Of a stretch of DNA of 64,000 nt, positions 56,527 to 64,000 are shown piece after piece. This DNA comes from Deinococcus alpinitundrae (lineage in GTDB: Bacteria > Deinococcota > Deinococci > Deinococcales > Deinococcaceae): assembly GCF_009982895.1 (NCBI RefSeq), contig NZ_WXZL01000011.1, forward strand, positions 62,001 through 126,000. Direction: 5' to 3'. The position numbers were made by a program, and so were the translations under genes. Position 1 is the first letter of the stretch. Each line of letters begins with the position of its first letter. The notes below the pieces were generated by a model, which did no database searches, was not told the origin of the DNA, and was given only the letters and a program-made list of their open reading frames with translations.

Positions 56527-57339
56527 GTGAACACCCTCGATCAACTGACCCCGCTCTACGCTGCCGTGCTGATCGGCGTGGCGTTGACGTGGCTGTGGCA
56601 ACTGGCGCAGTCGGCCCGCCGCAGCTTGTGGCCCCGGCTGGGCTGGCTGATGCCGCTGGGCCTAGGCGCGCTGCTGGCCGCTCCAGTATTCGATGTTCCG
56701 GCGCTTTTCGGTGCGGGTGCGGGCTTTGCGCTGATCGCCGCCTACTGGCCGGTGCTGCGGCTGCGTAGCGCGCCGGGCCGCCGGGGAACGGGCCTGGCCT
56801 GGCTGGGCCTCGGGCTGGCACTGCTGCTGGTAATGCTGGCGGTGCAGTTTCAGAGCGTGGGCGGGCTGCTGCTGGCGGCCTCAGCCGTGCTGTACGGGCT
56901 GGCCGTCCTCCTTTCCGCCGCACTCTACCCGCGCCGCTCGCCGACGCCGCTTGCATCCCGGCCCGTCCAACCCTTCCTGCGCCGCTGGCAAGGCGCGCAG
57001 CTTCCGGCGGTGGCTGACCTCGAACTCACGCTGGATGTCGATGCTGCCCGGTTGCTCAACACGTCTGGTCAGACCTTGCACCTGGCCGGATGGTCGCCTG
57101 CCAGCGGCAACGCCTGGCTGCGAACCCGCAGCGCCGACGGTCAGCCGCTGGCCACCCTGAACGCGGGCGAAACTGCCTACCTCACCCCCTGGTCGCCGAT
57201 GGCGGGTGGTCCCGGCGAGGGAGTGCGGGTCTGGTACGCCCGTGAGGGCGAGGACGCCACCTACCTGTTTCGCGCCGACTGGGCCAACAGCTGGGTGCCG
57301 GGTGGCGCGGAAGAACTGGGCGAGCGGATTCTGAATTGA
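56527..57339 (+). CDS. Membrane protein with C-terminal soluble domain
   Basis: 270 residues: about five membrane helices up to residue ~137 (VLIGVALTWLWQLAQ; PLGLGALLAAPVFDV; GAGAGFALIAAYWPVL; WLGLGLALLLVMLAV; LLLAASAVLYGLAVLLSAA), then a beta-rich soluble part with lamin-tail-like features (LLNTSGQTLHLAGWSP, NAGETAYLTPWSPM). GTG start 18 nt after the mog stop. Family not recognised. Confidence 0.6.
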   Translation: MNTLDQLTPLYAAVLIGVALTWLWQLAQSARRSLWPRLGWLMPLGLGALLAAPVFDVPALFGAGAGFALIAAYWPVLRLRSAPGRRGTGLAWLGLGLALLLVMLAVQFQSVGGLLLAASAVLYGLAVLLSAALYPRRSPTPLASRPVQPFLRRWQGAQLPAVADLELTLDVDAARLLNTSGQTLHLAGWSPASGNAWLRTRSADGQPLATLNAGETAYLTPWSPMAGGPGEGVRVWYAREGEDATYLFRADWANSWVPGGAEELGERILN

Positions 57340-57375
57340 GGCTGTAGGGTGTGGGTCGGAGATATTTGCGGCGCT

Positions 57376-57402
57376 CCCTCACCCTTGAGAGGAGGGTGAG
57401 GG
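57376..57402. terminator. Hairpin between convergent genes
   Basis: CCCTCACCCT (57376-57385) pairs perfectly with AGGGTGAGGG (57393-57402), 7-nt loop. Likely bidirectional terminator; no T tract. Confidence 0.6.
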
Positions 57403-57547
57403 AACAGAAGACCTGACCTGCTGCGATCTGCAAAAAATCATCTGCTCTTCATCCTGACTGGCCCGGCAGGTCTTCGGCGCAAGCAGCCAGCTGAAACGCC
57501 GGAATCTCCAGCCCGAGCGGAGCGACAGCTCCCTCTCACCGAAAAAC

Positions 57548-60352
57548 TTATTTCCCGAAACTCCCTGCCTTCACGAACACCAGCTTCGCCGGGTTGACAT
57601 ACTTTTGCAGCGCAGCCAGCGCCGAAGCGGGCGTCACGGTCTGCAACCGGGCGTCCTGTTCGGCGCTGTTGGCAAAGGTCTGCTCCAGGTAGGTCTGCCT
57701 CAGCAGGGTGCCCAGCAAAGTGCCGTCGTCGCTGCGGTTGGCGGCGGTGGCCTGCTTGATGGCCGACTGCACCCGGCTCACCTCGTCTGCCGTGAAGCCG
57801 CCCGCCAGGGCGCGGGTGAGTTCTTCTTGGAGGGCCGTCTGCACCTTGCCGATGTCGGCGGGTGAGGCGGTGGCCGACACGTCGAAGCTGGCCAGCGCCT
57901 GCTCGCTGCTAGCGCTGACGCTCGCGCCGGACGAGTAGCTCAGCCCTTCCTTTTGCCGAACGCGGGTCGCCAGCCGCGAGGATAAGCTGTCGCCGCCCAG
58001 AATCTGCACGGCGATCAGCAGCGGCGCGTAATCGGGATCGGTGTCTTTGAGTGCGAAGTTCTGTGAGGCCAGCAGCACCGCTCCAGTCTTGTCGGGCACG
58101 TCGAGGCTCAGCGTCTGCGCGGCGGGCGTGACCAGAGGGTCGCTCAGGCGCTGGTAGCTCACTGGAGACTTGAAGCCGTCCAGCAACCTGGCGAGGCTGC
58201 TTTCCACCACCGCCTTGTCCAGCGGCCCCACCACGGCCAGTTGCGCCGAGCTGGAGAGGCCCCAAAGGCCTGAGTACACCGCCTTGACGTCGTTCAGGGT
58301 CAGCGCCTGCTGGTCTTCGATCCGCTCGTCCAGGCTGCGGTAGTATTGCCGGTCACCGCGCTTGGCATCTGCAGGCATGAAGGCGCGGCCCAGCGCGATG
58401 CTGGCCAGAGAATTGGGATCGGTTTTCCCGCTTTCCAGTCCGGTCAGTCTGCCGCGCTTGAGGTCTTCAAAGTCGCTCTGCGGCCACAGTGGCTCGCGCA
58501 GCACCGTGCGGGCAATCTCCAGCGTGGCGCCCAGATTCTCCGGTGGAGCGGAGAGACTGACGCTCAGGCCGGTCGAATCGCCGCCGATATTCAGGGTGGC
58601 GTTCAGCTTGGCCAGAGCCTCCCGGCGCTGTTGCACGCTCAGCCCCTGAGAGCCGCGCAGCAGCATGGCGGCCACGTAGCCACCCGCGTCGCGGGTGCGG
58701 ACGCTTGCCTCGGTCGTCTCGTTGCCCAGATCCACATTCAGGCTCAGCAGGACCCGGTTGCCCTGCACCGCCTTCTTGAGGTACGCCGCCTTGATGCCGC
58801 TGGGCAGCGTGACGCGCTCCACGCGGGCTTCCAACGCGGCGGGGTCGGTGTTCAGGTTCTCGCCCTGGGCCTGGGCGGCGCGGGGCTTGAAGTTGTTCAG
58901 GGCCGCTGTGATGTCCGGCGCGGCAGGCACCGTGACCGTTTGCGGCGCGGGCGTCGGGTAGAAGGTCCCTGACGTCAGGTTGGTGGGCTTGAAATACAGC
59001 TGGGCCACCCGGTTCACGTCCGCCGCCGTGACGGCCAGCAGAGCGTCGCGCTGAATGAAGAAGCTGCGCCAGTCGCCGCTGGGCAATTCTGGAATCAGGT
59101 TCTCGGCGGTGGCGGCCGGGTCGGCGGCCAGGCGGTCGAATCCGGCGATCAACTGGGTGCGGATACGCTCCACGTCGGTGTCGGTGATGGGGTTGGTGCT
59201 CAGCTTGTTGACCACGCCCTGTAAGGCCGCCCGCGCCGCCGCGACGCTGCCGTTGGGCGCCAGATTGACCACCAGATTGCTGAGGCCCGGCACGCTGTAG
59301 CTGTCCACGCTCATGCCCGCGCCCACCGCTAGTTTGCTGCCCACCAGTGCTCTGTAAAGCCGTCCGTCGGGCTGCTCGCTCAGGACATACGAGAGCATGC
59401 TCAGCGCGGCGTTGTCGGGGCTGTTGGCTGCGGGCGTGTGGTAACTGTCGATGATGATCGGCGCGGCCCCTACCCGCCGCACGCTGACTTTCTTCTCACC
59501 GTTCTGGGGCGGCTCCACCGTGTAGTCGGCGATCAGCGCCTCGCCCGCTTTGCTGCGGTCCGGTCTGGGAATCTTGCCGAAGGTGGCCTGAATCCTGGCG
59601 AGCGCCGCTTCCGGTTCGAAGTTGCCCGCCAGGGTCACCACCGCATTGTCCGGCTGGTAATACCGGGCGTAGAAGGTCTTGAGGCGGCTGGCCGGAACGT
59701 TGATGACCTCCGAGCGGTTGCCGATGACGCTGCGGCCAATCGGGTGAAATTCGAAGGCGGCCTGCTGGGTGGCCTTGTAGAGCAGATTGCCGGGGTTGTT
59801 CTCGCCGTTGTCGAACTCGTTGATGACCACTTTCAGTTCGCTGGCGAGGTCTTCGGGTTTGATGAAGCTGTTGACCATCCGGTCGGCTTCCAGCGCCGTC
59901 AGGAAGGCGAGGTTGTCCTGGGTGGCGTTGACGGTGGCGTGGTAATCGGTGTACTCGGCGTGGGTGTCGGCGTTGGCGTTGGCCCCGCGCGCGCGCAGGT
60001 CGCCGGGAATGTCTGGGTGCTGGGGCGTGCCTTTGAACAGCATGTGTTCCAGCAGGTGCGCCATGCCGCCCTCGCCGAGGCCCTCATCCACGCTGCCCAC
60101 CAGGTAAGTGACATGCAGGGTCAGCAGGGCGTTGGACGCGGTAGGAGCCAGCAGCACCCGCAGGCCGTTGGCGAGGCGGTATTCGCTGACCCCCTCTGCC
60201 GAGTTGACCAAAGTGACGCCCACCGGGAGCTTGACGTTCAGAGTCTGGATGCTGTTGGCCTGTCCAGCGGTGGGCGCGGCAGTTTGGGCAAATGCTGTGG
60301 CTGCGGGCGTGAGCAAGAGCAGGGCCAGGGTCACGGTGCGGAGGTTGGGCAT
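57548..60352 (-). CDS. Secreted M16-family zinc metallopeptidase (pitrilysin type)
   Basis: 934 residues. Signal peptide (MPNLRTVTLALLLLTPAATAFA-Q), first M16 domain with inverted zinc motif HLLEHMLFKGT (HxxEH) and downstream Glu in VVINEFDNGENNP, M16_C (LKTFYARYYQPDNAVVTLAGNF), a second inactive M16 pair (RVTLPSGIKAAYLKKAV...; DVKAVYSGLWGLSSSAQLAVVG) and C-terminus. Probably degrades peptides in the periplasm or outside. An AATACT element 6 nt before the ATG fits the leaderless pattern. Confidence 0.92.
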   Translation of the reverse strand: MPNLRTVTLALLLLTPAATAFAQTAAPTAGQANSIQTLNVKLPVGVTLVNSAEGVSEYRLANGLRVLLAPTASNALLTLHVTYLVGSVDEGLGEGGMAHLLEHMLFKGTPQHPDIPGDLRARGANANADTHAEYTDYHATVNATQDNLAFLTALEADRMVNSFIKPEDLASELKVVINEFDNGENNPGNLLYKATQQAAFEFHPIGRSVIGNRSEVINVPASRLKTFYARYYQPDNAVVTLAGNFEPEAALARIQATFGKIPRPDRSKAGEALIADYTVEPPQNGEKKVSVRRVGAAPIIIDSYHTPAANSPDNAALSMLSYVLSEQPDGRLYRALVGSKLAVGAGMSVDSYSVPGLSNLVVNLAPNGSVAAARAALQGVVNKLSTNPITDTDVERIRTQLIAGFDRLAADPAATAENLIPELPSGDWRSFFIQRDALLAVTAADVNRVAQLYFKPTNLTSGTFYPTPAPQTVTVPAAPDITAALNNFKPRAAQAQGENLNTDPAALEARVERVTLPSGIKAAYLKKAVQGNRVLLSLNVDLGNETTEASVRTRDAGGYVAAMLLRGSQGLSVQQRREALAKLNATLNIGGDSTGLSVSLSAPPENLGATLEIARTVLREPLWPQSDFEDLKRGRLTGLESGKTDPNSLASIALGRAFMPADAKRGDRQYYRSLDERIEDQQALTLNDVKAVYSGLWGLSSSAQLAVVGPLDKAVVESSLARLLDGFKSPVSYQRLSDPLVTPAAQTLSLDVPDKTGAVLLASQNFALKDTDPDYAPLLIAVQILGGDSLSSRLATRVRQKEGLSYSSGASVSASSEQALASFDVSATASPADIGKVQTALQEELTRALAGGFTADEVSRVQSAIKQATAANRSDDGTLLGTLLRQTYLEQTFANSAEQDARLQTVTPASALAALQKYVNPAKLVFVKAGSFGK

Positions 60353-60558
60353 GGGCGGAGTATTTCACGCGTTCAGCGCGCAAACAGTGCTGCCGGGAAG
60401 CGCTCTACCGACTGTGCGAGGCTGCTGGGCCTTAAGGAGATTTGGCATCCGCTTGCCAGTCCGAGCAAGCGATTTGTTGACTTCCGCCGGACGATGTGCA
60501 GGCCATGTTCGAAGCAAACTGGATTCTTTGCTTCACTTCCCGCCGTCCCAGGCCGCGC

Positions 60559-60564
60559 TATACT
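60559..60564 (+). promoter_or_regulatory. -10 box of valS T-box leader
   Basis: TATACT, with a weak -35. Transcription would begin near 60571, just before the T-box stem I. Confidence 0.5.
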
Positions 60565-60570
60565 TGCTCT

Positions 60571-60853
60571 GCGATGACCGGGAAGAGTACCCGTGCGTGA
60601 GCGCCCACAGGAAGGTCTCTCTAGCGGTACGCCGCTAGACTGAGAGGAGACCGGGAACGCCGCCGGAGAACGTCGCCCGCGAGCACGAGGGAAGAAAGAA
60701 CCGTTCTCGGACGGCTCGATTAGACTCCTCCGGGTGCGCCCGTTACAGCGTGTTCAAGTGCTCGCCCTGTATGGGTGGGAATCGCGGTGGTACCACGGGA
60801 AACGACCTTTACGGCGTCTCGTCCGCAGCTCTCAGCGGATGGGGCGTTTTTTG
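60571..60853 (+). ncRNA. T-box leader (tRNA-Val sensing, by context)
   Basis: Starts GATGACCGGGAAGAGTACCC, a typical T-box 5' stem I segment, followed by long paired regions (CTAGCGG/CCGCTAG). The T-box core GCGGTGGTACCACGG lies at 60784-60798; its TGGT can pair with the ACCA 3' end of a tRNA with discriminator A, as in tRNA-Val. A terminator follows (60815-60852). Uncharged tRNA-Val should stabilise the antiterminator and allow transcription of the Nudix and valS genes. The specifier codon is not located with certainty. Confidence 0.85.
60815..60852 (+). terminator. T-box terminator
   Basis: A 12-bp stem (60815-60826 with 60835-60846, several G-U pairs) with an 8-nt loop, then six T. Mutually exclusive with the T-box antiterminator. 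Confidence 0.85.
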
Positions 60854-60890
60854 TTGCCCAGCAGTTTTCTCTTTCCCAGGAGCACCTTGC

Positions 60891-61298
60891 ATGGCTACGT
60901 TGTTTTCAGAACCCATTCCGGCACGTGCCCACGCCCAACGCCAGCAGTTGCGCGCGAAAGCCGTCTGCTCCGTCACGCAGGGCACTCAACTCCTGGTCTT
61001 TGACCCTCCACTCGACGATTCCGGTGCGCAGATTCCGGCGGGCGGCGTGGCAGTGGGGGAGACGCCCTTTGAAGCGGCCAGTCGGGAAGTCAGGGAAGAA
61101 ACCGGGCGCGGCGGGCCGAAGCCGCTGCGCTATCTGGGAAGCGCCGTCCGGATCAATACCGAACACGCCAAACACGAACGGCGGGATTTCTTTTACCTCG
61201 CGGCTCCGCCCGATTCGCCCGGGACCTGGGACCATCCCGCTGACGGGCAGCGATTTCGTTTTCGTTGGGTACCGCTGTCTCATCTCAATTTAGACTGA
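60891..61298 (+). CDS. Nudix hydrolase
   Basis: 135 residues. The Nudix box is GGVAVGETPFEAASREVREETG (Gx5Ex5[UA]xREx2EExGU), which binds Mg and cleaves a nucleoside diphosphate-linked substrate. KAVCSVTQGTQLLVFDPP precedes it; FRFRWVPLSHLNLD ends it. The ATG at 60891 has CCAGGAG upstream. It is the first gene after the T-box and lies 35 nt before valS, so it should be induced by valine-tRNA shortage. Substrate unknown; house-cleaning or mRNA decapping are possibilities. Confidence 0.87.
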   Translation: MATLFSEPIPARAHAQRQQLRAKAVCSVTQGTQLLVFDPPLDDSGAQIPAGGVAVGETPFEAASREVREETGRGGPKPLRYLGSAVRINTEHAKHERRDFFYLAAPPDSPGTWDHPADGQRFRFRWVPLSHLNLD

Positions 61299-61333
61299 AA
61301 TTTCGATGCTTTGCTTCTCACAGGAGTGACCCC

Positions 61334-64000
61334 ATGACCGAGACCACCGCTGACACCGCCGCCGAACTCACCAAGTCGTTCGATCCTGCTGCCACCGAGC
61401 CGAGATGGGCCAAACGCTGGTTCGAGGAACCGTTCCGCGCCGACGCGACCAGTGCCCGCGAACCGTTTACCATCGTCATTCCGCCGCCCAACGTGACCGG
61501 CAACCTGCACCTCGGCCACGCGCTCGACAACACCCTGATCGACACCCTGATCCGCTATAAGCGCATGGCAGGTTTCGAGGCGCTGTACCTGCCGGGCATG
61601 GACCACGCCGGAATCAGCACGCAGGTGGTGGTCGAGCGGCAACTGCGCGAGGCAGGCGTGAGCCGTCACGACCTGGGCCGAGGGGCCTTCGTGGAAAAGG
61701 TCTGGAACTGGAAGGCCGAGTCCGGCGGCGTCATTCTGGAGCAGCTGCGGCGGCTGGGTGTCAGCGCCGACTGGACCCGCGAGCGCTTCACCATGGATGA
61801 GGGCCTGAGCCGGGCGGTGCGCCATCAGTTCGTCAAGCTGTACCACGAGGGGCTGGCCTACCGGGGCGAGCGCATCGTCAACTGGGACCCGGCGGCCCAG
61901 ACGACCCTCAGCGAACTGGAAATCGACCGCGAGGTCCGCAAGGGCAAGATGTCCACCCTGAGCTACAAGCTCGAAGACCCGGCGGCGGCGGCCAGCAACG
62001 GCGAGCCGGGCGAAATCCTGATCGCCACCGTGCGGCCCGAAACCATCTTTGCCGATCAGGCGATTGCCGTTCACCCCGATGACGAGCGCTTCTCGCACCT
62101 GATCGGGATGAAGGCGCGCATTCCGTTGACCGATAGACTGATCCCGATCATTGCCGACGCCGCCGTGGAGCGCGACTTCGGCGTGGGCGCACTCAAGATC
62201 ACCCCCGCGCACGATCCGACCGATTTCGAGATCGGCGAGCGGCATAAGCTCTCCCGCCCCAGCGTCATCGACCTGATGGGCAACCTGACCTCCGAACTGG
62301 TGCCCGAAGCGTTTCGCGGCCTGGAACGCTTCGCCGCCCGAAAAGCAGTGGTCAAGGCCCTGACAGAGAGCGGCGATCTGATCGAGGAGAAAGACCACGA
62401 TACCGCCATCGGCCTCAGCGAACGCACCAAGGTCCCGGTCGAGCCGATCGTCAGCTTGCAGTGGTTCGTGAACGTGAAGCCGCTGGCCCAGCAGGTGCTG
62501 GAGGGCCTGGACAAAGGCGAGATGCAGTTTGTCCCGGAGCGCTACACCAAGGTCAACCGCGACTGGCTGGAGAATATCCGCGACTGGAACATCTCGCGCC
62601 AGTTGTGGTGGGGCCACCAGATTCCAGCCTGGTACGACGCCGAGGGCAACATCTACGTGCCGAGCATCGAAAATCCCGACCTGGACTGTGACCAGGACCC
62701 GCAGTACGCCCACCTGAATCTGCGGCGCGACCCGGACGTGTTCGACACCTGGTTTTCGAGCAATCTGTGGCCCTTTTCCACGCTCGGCTGGCCTGACGAG
62801 GGCAACGAGGACTTCCTCAAGTTCTACCCGACCCAGGTGCTGGTCACCGGCTACGACATCCTGTTTTTCTGGGTGGCCCGGATGCAGATGGCCGCCTACG
62901 GGCTGACCCAGCAGGCTCCCTTTCATACGGTGATGCTGCATGGCCTCTACCTCGACAGCAAGGGCCAGAAGATGTCCAAGAGCAAGGGCAACGGCCTCGA
63001 TCCGCTCGAACTCTTCGATCAGTACGGGGTGGACGCCTCGCGCTTCGCCTTCGCCTTCCTCTCGACCGGCGGGCAGGACATTCGCCACGACGCCCGGCGC
63101 TTCGAACAGGGCCGCAACTTCGCCAACAAGCTGTGGAACGCCGCCCGCTTCGTGCGCCTGCGCTTATCGGAAGTGGTGGCCGACCTGCCCGAGAGCGACC
63201 CGCTGACGCCGTACATCCGCGCCGCCGCCGAGATGCCCTCGGGCGTCAATCCGCGCAGCCGCGACCTGCTGCTCTCGTTGGCCGAGCACAAAGAGAAGCT
63301 GACCCTGGCCGACCGCTGGATCATTAGCCGCCTCAACGCGGTGACGGCGGAAGTCACGGCCCATCTGGACGCCTTCGACCTCGGCGCGGCGATCCGCTCG
63401 ATCTACGCCTTCACCTGGGACGAATACTGCGACTGGTATCTGGAAGCGGCCAAACCCGCCATGAGCGCTGAGAATACCGGCACGCTGGCAACCCTCAAGC
63501 TGGTGCTGGAGCACATTCTCAAGCTGCTGCATCCGTTCATGCCGTTCATCACCTCGGAGCTGTATCAGGCGCTCGGCCACCGCCGTCAGCTGGCGGTCCA
63601 CGCCTGGCCGGATGTGAATCCTATGCTGCAAGACCAGGAGGCCACCGAGGCCTTCACCCGCCTGCGCGCCGCCGTGAGCGCGGCCCGCGTCCTCAAAAAC
63701 GAGCTGGGTCTGTCACCGCAGGACCGCCTGCACGTGGCGGTGGAGGGCGAGGCCGCCAAACTGGTGCGTCAGAATGCCCGCGTCGTGGAGGGCATCGCCC
63801 GCGTCACGCTGGTCGACGCACTGGAAGGCCGTACCCTCAGCGCGGTGGACGCCGGGGTGATTATCCGCGCGCCGCTGGACGGCACGGTGGACAGTGCCGA
63901 TTGGCTCGGCAAACAACAAAAGCGTCTGGTCGAACTCGGCAAGCAGATCAAGCAGGCGCAGGGCAAACTCGCCAGCGAGAGCTTCGTGGCCCGCGCCCCC
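61334..64000 (+). CDS. valS: Valyl-tRNA synthetase (3' end beyond window)
   Basis: 889 residues visible, frame open to the window end. Class-I synthetase: PPPNVTGNLHLGHALDNTL (HIGH motif), MDHAGISTQVVVERQL, editing domain (ATVRPETIFADQAIAVHP, GALKITPAHDPTDFEIG), NISRQLWWGHQIPAWY, KMSKS motif GQKMSKSKGNGLDPLELFDQYG, anticodon-binding helical domain and start of the C-terminal coiled coil (KQQKRLVELGKQIKQAQGKLASESF). CAGGAGTG ribosome site before the ATG. Controlled by the upstream T-box. Confidence 0.96.
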   Translation, partial: MTETTADTAAELTKSFDPAATEPRWAKRWFEEPFRADATSAREPFTIVIPPPNVTGNLHLGHALDNTLIDTLIRYKRMAGFEALYLPGMDHAGISTQVVVERQLREAGVSRHDLGRGAFVEKVWNWKAESGGVILEQLRRLGVSADWTRERFTMDEGLSRAVRHQFVKLYHEGLAYRGERIVNWDPAAQTTLSELEIDREVRKGKMSTLSYKLEDPAAAASNGEPGEILIATVRPETIFADQAIAVHPDDERFSHLIGMKARIPLTDRLIPIIADAAVERDFGVGALKITPAHDPTDFEIGERHKLSRPSVIDLMGNLTSELVPEAFRGLERFAARKAVVKALTESGDLIEEKDHDTAIGLSERTKVPVEPIVSLQWFVNVKPLAQQVLEGLDKGEMQFVPERYTKVNRDWLENIRDWNISRQLWWGHQIPAWYDAEGNIYVPSIENPDLDCDQDPQYAHLNLRRDPDVFDTWFSSNLWPFSTLGWPDEGNEDFLKFYPTQVLVTGYDILFFWVARMQMAAYGLTQQAPFHTVMLHGLYLDSKGQKMSKSKGNGLDPLELFDQYGVDASRFAFAFLSTGGQDIRHDARRFEQGRNFANKLWNAARFVRLRLSEVVADLPESDPLTPYIRAAAEMPSGVNPRSRDLLLSLAEHKEKLTLADRWIISRLNAVTAEVTAHLDAFDLGAAIRSIYAFTWDEYCDWYLEAAKPAMSAENTGTLATLKLVLEHILKLLHPFMPFITSELYQALGHRRQLAVHAWPDVNPMLQDQEATEAFTRLRAAVSAARVLKNELGLSPQDRLHVAVEGEAAKLVRQNARVVEGIARVTLVDALEGRTLSAVDAGVIIRAPLDGTVDSADWLGKQQKRLVELGKQIKQAQGKLASESFVARAP

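Noticed and set aside
61280..63088. Minus-strand open frame of 602 codons opposite valS
   Set aside because: Antisense to a fully conserved synthetase; product has no recognisable domain.

Overview
The window is a GC-rich chromosomal segment whose gene content points to Deinococcus (Deinococcota). The evidence is: an archaeal-type AspRS of the kind that also charges tRNA-Asn; a gyrA promoter with a 17-bp palindrome resembling the radiation/desiccation response motif (RDRM); many start codons lying 6-7 nt after a TANNNT -10 box (leaderless mRNAs); and NfeD-flotillin, MutM, RecF and Crp genes typical of the group. No species is claimed.

Layout. 0-6 kb: the 5' end of an O-acetylhomoserine sulfhydrylase gene under a SAM-I riboswitch, small membrane/envelope genes, then a decayed papain-like lipoprotein protease gene interrupted by a degenerate IS5-family element. 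6-14 kb: a zinc-independent MDR oxidoreductase, DNA polymerase IV, NfeD/flotillin, pdxH, mutM, pcp and a membrane winged-helix pair. 14-23 kb: an ECF sigma/anti-sigma pair, truB, a DoxX-like protein, a PelF-like glycosyltransferase with a coupled membrane protein, and a class-V PLP enzyme. 23-31 kb: aspS with a leader peptide and attenuator, an IMPase-family phosphatase, a DUF4129-MoxR-DUF58 operon, and phoH. 31-40 kb: aroE coupled to a CHASE/PAS histidine kinase, an LRV-repeat protein, an FCP1-like HAD phosphatase and a second MoxR-VWA pair. 40-54 kb: a large ETF-linked Fe-S membrane oxidoreductase with an unusual repetitive tail, an Rrf2 regulator, pyrD, an HNH protein, a Crp-family regulator, gyrA, a multi-GAF histidine kinase, a membrane-anchored PpiC foldase and tRNA-Arg(CCG). 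54-64 kb: recF, a DUF721 (DciA-like) protein with a zinc ribbon, mog/moaB, an M16 peptidase, and a T-box leader followed by a Nudix gene and valS (truncated by the window end).

Three RNA regulatory leaders control amino-acid related genes by three different mechanisms: SAM-I (sulfhydrylase), T-box (Nudix-valS) and an apparent ribosome-mediated attenuator (aspS). The last is the most interesting signal: a 16-codon leader peptide, MCGFLRFADNLDNDPR, carries both Asp and Asn codons just before competing hairpins and an intrinsic terminator. That matches the expected dual Asp/Asn specificity of the synthetase it precedes.
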